Source: Acidobacteriota bacterium
Lineage (GTDB): Bacteria > Acidobacteriota > Vicinamibacteria > Vicinamibacterales > UBA2999
Direction of reading: 5' to 3'
Assembly (NCBI GenBank): GCA_013140955.1
Contig: JABFRY010000525.1
Coordinates: forward strand, 1 to 7,195
Length of the DNA stretch: 7,195 nucleotides
Part shown: positions 3,638 to 7,195 of the stretch, piece after piece
Position numbering within the stretch: the first letter of the stretch is position 1
Layout of the letters: every line of letters starts with the position of its first letter
Made by a program: the position numbers and the translations under genes
The notes under the pieces: generated by a model
What the model was told of the DNA's origin: nothing
The model's input: the letters and a program-made list of their open reading frames with translations, nothing else
The model's database searches: none

Positions 3638-6102
3638 GACGACCACGACTGCCGGCCGCGCTCCTGATGAGCGTGGCCACCGTGTGCTGGTGTGCCTGCG
3701 CCCCTTCCGAGACGGCCGAGTCCCTGCATGACTCGGCCGTTCGTGCGTTCAGGGAGGGCGCCCTGGATGCCGCCCTCGCCACCGCCGACCGCGGACTGAC
3801 GCTCGAGGACGGGGAGGACGCCACGGAGGGTGCGCTGCAGCTGCTGCGCGCCGAGATCCTGCTGCAGCGCCCCGACCCGGACCTCGCCTCCGCTGCGCTC
3901 GAGACGGCACACGTCACCAGCCCGCGCCTGCGTGCCCGGCGCGAATACCTGCGCGCCCGCCTGCTCGCCCTGCGCCGCGAACTCGACGAGGCCGCGCGGG
4001 CACTGGACGAGGCCAGCACGCTGGCCGAGGCGGCCGGGGCCGATGACGTCGCCGTCGACATCCGTACGCTGCAGGGCGAGATCCTGTTCCGCCTGCGGCG
4101 CCCCGCCGAGGCCGAGGCTGCGCTGACCGAGGGCCGGGCGATCGCCGAGCGATCCGGCTACGAGTTCGGCCTGGCCGGCACGCTCATGAACCTGGGCATG
4201 GTGCGCACGGCCCGCGGACGCTTCGATGAGGCGCTGCCCTACTTCGAGCGCGTGCTGGCCATGGATACGCTCGGCTCGACCACACGGTACGCGGCGGCCC
4301 TGAGCAACGCCGCCATGAGCTACGCCCGCCTGGGAGAATTCGCCCGCGCGGTGGCGGCGCAGGAACGCGCCGTGCAACTCCACGAGCGCGGTCAGGCACG
4401 CCGGTTCCTCGAACAGGCCCTTGGGGAACTCGGGAGCACGCACCTGCTGCGCGGCTCGTACGACGAAGGCATTCCCTACCTCCAGCGGGCGCTCGACATG
4501 GCCACCGGCGAGACGCCGTCGCCGGATGCCGCGCTCTGGGCCGGCAACCTGGCCTCGGCCTACATCGAACTCGAACAGTGGGATGAGGCCGAACGTCATA
4601 CGCGCGAGATGGAGCGGCTGGCGGGCACCCCACGCACCGAGCCCCTGCGCATCCTCAACCTCGCGAAGATCGCCGAGGGTCGGGGCCAGGACGCAGCGGC
4701 GGCCCGTCTTTACGACGACTCGCTCGAGGCCGGGCGCGACGATCCCGCCGCGCAGTGGCCCGCCGAAGCCGGGCTCGGGCGGCTGGCCTTCCGAAGCGGC
4801 CGCACGGCCGACGCCAACCGCCACTTCGAGCGTGCGCTCGACGTCATCGAGCGCACGCGGTCCGACCTGCTCCAGACGGACTACCGGGTCTCGCTGCTCA
4901 CACGTCTCATCCGCTTCTACCGCGAGTACGTGGACGTGCTCCTCGAGCAGGGACGCGTGGAACAGGCGCTGCTCGTCACCGATTCGAGCCGGGCCCGCGT
5001 GCTCGCGGAGCGTCACGGCATGACCACGTCCGGACGGGTCACCGCTGCGGATATCCGCCGGGCCGCGCGGCGCCTCGATGCCGTGATCGTGTCGTACTGG
5101 CTCGGTCCCGAGCGATCCCTGGCGTGGGTGGCGGACGCGGCTGGCGTGCACGTCGAGGTGCTGCCAGGTGCGCCCGTGATCGAGGCACTGGTCGAGGCGC
5201 ATCAGGACCAGCTGGTGACCGCACTGGCGGATGTGGCGCGGGTGCCGAACTCGCCAGGCGAACAGTTGTACGCCGCCGTCGTGGCCCCGATTGCGAAATG
5301 GCTGCCGCAGACAGACGTCCGGCTCGTGATCGTGGGGGACGGTGCGCTCAACCGCCTCAACTTCGAAACGCTGCCCGTGCCGGGTCTCGAACCTCGCTAC
5401 CTCATCGAGGACGCCCTCATCGCCCGCGCGCCCTCGCTCGCAGTCCTGGCCGGGCCGGCGACCGACCGTGCGGAGCGGCGCAGCGGGGAGCGGGTGCTGC
5501 TCGTAGGCGACGCCGAGGCCGTGGACCCCGCGTTCCCGGCCCTGCAGTTCGCCTCGGCCGAGATCAGCGCGATCTCGCGCCTGTATGCAGACGCGGCGAC
5601 CGTCGTGCGTGGGCCGGCCGCCTCGCCGGCCGCGTATCTCGCGGCGGGCGCGGAGACGTACGACATCATCCACTTCGCGGCGCATGCCACGGCCAACATG
5701 GAGAGCCCGCTCGACTCGGCCGTGGTCCTGTCACAGGGTGCCTCGGGCTATAAGCTCTACGCGCGTGACATCGCCGAGCAGCAACTCTCGGCCGATCTGG
5801 TGACCGTGTCGGCGTGCCGCAGCGCCGGTGAGCGCACGTACTCGGGTGAGGGCCTCGTGGGCTTCGCGTGGGCGTTCATGCGTGCCGGGGCCAGGCGCGT
5901 CGTTGCCGGACTCTGGGACGTGGACGATCGCTCGACCGCACAGCTGATGGGCGACATGTATGCGCAACTGGCGACGGGCGACACACCGGCGCTCGCGTTG
6001 AGGCATGCGAAGCTCGCGATGCTGGCCCGGGGTGGCGTGACGGCCAAGCCCTACTACTGGGGCCCGTTCGAGCTGTTCATCGGCGCCTCCGTCACGCCCT
6101 AA
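3628..6102 (+). CDS. Exported TPR-CHAT domain protein (caspase-like cysteine protease)
   Basis: The 824-residue protein has three parts. Residues 1-24 look like a signal peptide: Arg-rich start (GLRRPRLP), hydrophobic core (AALLMSVATVC), then Cys at 20, 22 and 24. C24 might be lipidated, but the sequence before it (WCA) is a poor lipobox. Residues about 30-455 are helical TPR-type repeats, clearest at 184-214, 224-253, 264-292 and 303-332. Residues about 480-820 are a CHAT domain. The catalytic pair is visible: HFAAHA (682-687, proposed catalytic H686) and VSACRS (727-732, C730). Other CHAT landmarks are DGALNRLNFETLP (571-583), GARRVVAGLWDVDD (754-767) and the terminal YYWGPFELFIG (809-819). 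CHAT enzymes are caspase/separase-clan proteases. GTG at 3628 overlaps the previous stop by 10 bp and gives a charged signal-peptide start; ATG at 3667 would lose it. No clear Shine-Dalgarno precedes the GTG, which suggests translational coupling. It likely works in the periplasm or on the cell surface with the operon's sigma/anti-sigma pair. Confidence 0.9.
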   Translation: MGLRRPRLPAALLMSVATVCWCACAPSETAESLHDSAVRAFREGALDAALATADRGLTLEDGEDATEGALQLLRAEILLQRPDPDLASAALETAHVTSPRLRARREYLRARLLALRRELDEAARALDEASTLAEAAGADDVAVDIRTLQGEILFRLRRPAEAEAALTEGRAIAERSGYEFGLAGTLMNLGMVRTARGRFDEALPYFERVLAMDTLGSTTRYAAALSNAAMSYARLGEFARAVAAQERAVQLHERGQARRFLEQALGELGSTHLLRGSYDEGIPYLQRALDMATGETPSPDAALWAGNLASAYIELEQWDEAERHTREMERLAGTPRTEPLRILNLAKIAEGRGQDAAAARLYDDSLEAGRDDPAAQWPAEAGLGRLAFRSGRTADANRHFERALDVIERTRSDLLQTDYRVSLLTRLIRFYREYVDVLLEQGRVEQALLVTDSSRARVLAERHGMTTSGRVTAADIRRAARRLDAVIVSYWLGPERSLAWVADAAGVHVEVLPGAPVIEALVEAHQDQLVTALADVARVPNSPGEQLYAAVVAPIAKWLPQTDVRLVIVGDGALNRLNFETLPVPGLEPRYLIEDALIARAPSLAVLAGPATDRAERRSGERVLLVGDAEAVDPAFPALQFASAEISAISRLYADAATVVRGPAASPAAYLAAGAETYDIIHFAAHATANMESPLDSAVVLSQGASGYKLYARDIAEQQLSADLVTVSACRSAGERTYSGEGLVGFAWAFMRAGARRVVAGLWDVDDRSTAQLMGDMYAQLATGDTPALALRHAKLAMLARGGVTAKPYYWGPFELFIGASVTP

Positions 6103-6155
6103 CATCGCCATCGCGCTCCTGCCGCACTCCTGGACCGCTCAACCTCCGCCGCACG

Positions 6156-6170
6156 GGCCGGCGTCCGGCC
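6156..6170 (+). terminator. GC hairpin after the CHAT gene, weak terminator candidate
   Basis: GGCCGG (6156-6161) pairs with CCGGCC (6165-6170) around a CGT loop, about 54 bp after the stop codon. There is no T run, so intrinsic termination is doubtful; it is the only compact hairpin I see close to the operon end. Confidence 0.3.
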
Positions 6171-6387
6171 GACACCGCGCTTCTTGCGCCTGGCAGCGTT
6201 CACCCCTTGCCTCACACGAGCGGTGTGGGCTGACCTCCCCGTCAACGGCCGAACGGCTGAGTGGTGATTTTGCCAACGACATGAGGCGTTCTTTCACGGA
6301 CCGGGGCACGCGAAGGGCCTGCATCCGCCCATACGCGTGCATTCTTCCCATAAACCCGCCGGGCACGAACGTTGCCTCCACTGAGCC

Positions 6388-6428
6388 GGGGCCGTAGCCC
6401 CTTTGCTCGATGGGACCGACGCGGTCCC
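6388..6428 (+). promoter_or_regulatory. Two adjacent hairpins in the presumed 5' leader of the secreted-protein gene
   Basis: GGGGC (6388-6392), loop CGTA, GCCCC (6397-6401) is followed by TTT, so it could act as a small terminator or attenuator. Seven bases before the next stem come CTTTGCT and then GGGACCG (6412-6418), loop ACG, CGGTCCC (6422-6428), a perfect 7-bp stem. They lie 38-79 bp before the Shine-Dalgarno. I do not recognise a riboswitch class; the leader may fold to control expression, or these may simply be chance stems in GC-rich DNA. Confidence 0.3.
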
Positions 6429-6465
6429 GCACGCCGGCCGCCTCGCGAGGGCCGACGCCACCTCT

Positions 6466-6470
6466 GGAGG
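6466..6470 (+). promoter_or_regulatory. Strong Shine-Dalgarno deciding the start of the secreted-protein gene
   Basis: GGAGG lies 6 bp before the ATG at 6477. It is the best ribosome binding site in the window and fixes the start of a reading frame that begins directly with a signal peptide. Confidence 0.85.
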
Positions 6471-6476
6471 AACGAG

Positions 6477-7195
6477 ATGCGACACCATCCGCTCGTGAGG
6501 CTCGCCGTGCTGGCCGTCGTACTCACCGGCTTGGCCGCGACCGCCGAAGCGCAGAACGACGGCACCCGCACGATCCTCCGCCTCAACACGCCCGCCCGGT
6601 TCTACGCCCCGGTGCGCGACCTGGCAGCCGTGCGGCAGATGGCCGCCAACCCACGGGCACAGCAGGGCCTCACGGCCGTGCTGCAGGACGCCGGCCTCGC
6701 GTCGCTCGCGCCGCGCATCAGGGAGATCCTGTCGGCGGCGGATCCGGCCATGCTGCGCGAGGTGGATTTCCCGGTGGGCGGCACCATGCAGTGGATGGCC
6801 ATCCGTCAGCGCGGCGGCGCACCGGCCCTGATGCGCACGCTGCGCTGGGGCGGGCAGCGTCCCTTCCGCGCCTACGAGTTCACCGTGGACGACATGAATC
6901 GCACCTACACCTTCATCCTGCCGGTGGACTGCGGCAACCTCGCGCTGGTGTCGGACGAGCCGAGCCGGGAAGCCGCGCGGGTCGCGGCGGCGGATGCCGA
7001 GCGCGCGCGGGCAGCCGAGGCGACGCGCCAGGCTGAAGAACAGGCGCGTGCCACCGCTGCACGCGAAGAGGCGCAGCGCGCCGAGGCGCTGCGCATCCAG
7101 CATTGGTTTGACAGCGACCTCACGCCGCGCATGCGCCGCACCGTGCTCGACGCGCTGCTGCAGCAGCCGAGCATGTTCGCGCGCGTCTTTGCCGA
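6477..7195 (+). CDS. Secreted hypothetical protein with CGNLAL motif and Ala/Glu/Arg-rich helix, cut by the window end
   Basis: The frame is open for 239 codons to the window edge with no stop, so the C-terminus is missing. Residues 1-25 are a classical signal peptide: MRHHPLVR, hydrophobic core to about residue 20, then ATAEA before Q26. Residues about 30-160 form a compact domain (TMQWMAIRQRGGAPALMRTL at 103-122, then RPFRAYEFTVDD at 128-139) ending in YTFILPVDCGNLALV (144-158). The single cysteine C152 sits in CGNLAL, a motif I associate with uncharacterised secreted Acidobacteriota proteins, from memory and unchecked. Residues about 163-206 are Ala/Glu/Arg-rich, a likely long helix or coiled coil. 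A new folded part begins around IQHWFDSDLTPRMRR (207-221). It is probably periplasmic or envelope-associated; the missing end might hold a cell-wall-binding domain. GGAGG 6 bp upstream supports the start. It follows a 374-bp gap, so it is probably not part of the CHAT operon. Confidence 0.82.
   Translation, partial: MRHHPLVRLAVLAVVLTGLAATAEAQNDGTRTILRLNTPARFYAPVRDLAAVRQMAANPRAQQGLTAVLQDAGLASLAPRIREILSAADPAMLREVDFPVGGTMQWMAIRQRGGAPALMRTLRWGGQRPFRAYEFTVDDMNRTYTFILPVDCGNLALVSDEPSREAARVAAADAERARAAEATRQAEEQARATAAREEAQRAEALRIQHWFDSDLTPRMRRTVLDALLQQPSMFARVFA

Larger units (their letters stand above)
6103..6476. other. Non-coding stretch between the CHAT operon and the secreted-protein gene
   Basis: No gene is supported in these 374 bases. 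A short GC hairpin (6156-6170) follows the CHAT gene. A locally less GC-rich part (about 6260-6360) could hold a promoter, but I see no clear -35/-10 pair. It contains an imperfect direct repeat, TGCATCCGCCCATA (6320-6333) and TGCATTCTTCCCATA (6338-6352). Three compact dyads then lead to the Shine-Dalgarno: GGGGC/GCCCC (6388-6401), GGGACCG/CGGTCCC (6412-6428) and CCTCGCGAGG (6441-6450). The change from a tight operon to this long gap suggests that the next gene has its own promoter. Confidence 0.7.

Noticed and set aside
3592..5685. 697-codon open frame on the minus strand opposite the CHAT gene
   Set aside because: It is the antisense shadow of a GC-rich gene; its product is rich in Arg, Gly, Gln and His with no domain order, while the plus-strand frame shows clear TPR and CHAT motifs.

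Overview
The window is GC-rich, densely coding bacterial DNA in which every supported gene lies on the plus strand. The gene mix suggests Acidobacteriota, possibly a Vicinamibacteria-like lineage: an ECF sigma factor with a zinc-finger membrane anti-sigma, an exported TPR-CHAT protein, a small cysteine-rich protein next to a glutaredoxin-like protein, and a secreted protein with a Cys-Gly-Asn-Leu motif. This is inferred from protein resemblance only. The left edge is a perfect 108-bp palindrome with no spacer. It looks like the fold-back end of an assembled (probably metagenomic) contig rather than natural sequence.

Layout. (1) Bases 1-108: palindrome, whose right arm runs into the first gene. 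(2) About 57-398: small eight-cysteine, probably zinc-binding protein, followed after 2 bp by (3) 401-1078: a double-thioredoxin-fold, glutaredoxin-like protein with one CPHC active site; these two probably form a redox-related operon end. (4) 1079-1477: non-coding, with GC hairpins after the redox gene and a striking 13-bp tandem array (four perfect units and one near-perfect, with more decayed copies on both sides in the same 13-bp phase). (5) 1478-3637 and on to 6102: a tight four-gene operon of ECF sigma factor, single-pass membrane anti-sigma with a Hx3Cx2C zinc motif, an unrecognised 282-residue protein, and an 824-residue TPR-CHAT caspase-like protease with a signal peptide and intact His/Cys dyad. 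(6) 6103-6476: non-coding with several hairpins and a strong Shine-Dalgarno. (7) 6477 to the right edge: a secreted protein with an Ala/Glu/Arg-rich helical segment, cut by the window end.

The four-gene operon is the most interesting content. The sigma and anti-sigma form a classical membrane signalling pair. The anti-sigma has an extracytoplasmic beta-rich domain, and the CHAT protease is predicted to be exported, so both could meet in the periplasm. A plausible but unproven model is that the TPR region senses something, and the CHAT domain then cuts either the anti-sigma's outer domain or the 282-residue protein, changing sigma activity. The logic recalls CRISPR-linked systems in which a protease (Csx29 TPR-CHAT, or CalpL) controls an ECF sigma, but there is no CRISPR array or cas gene here and the protease appears to act outside the cytoplasm.
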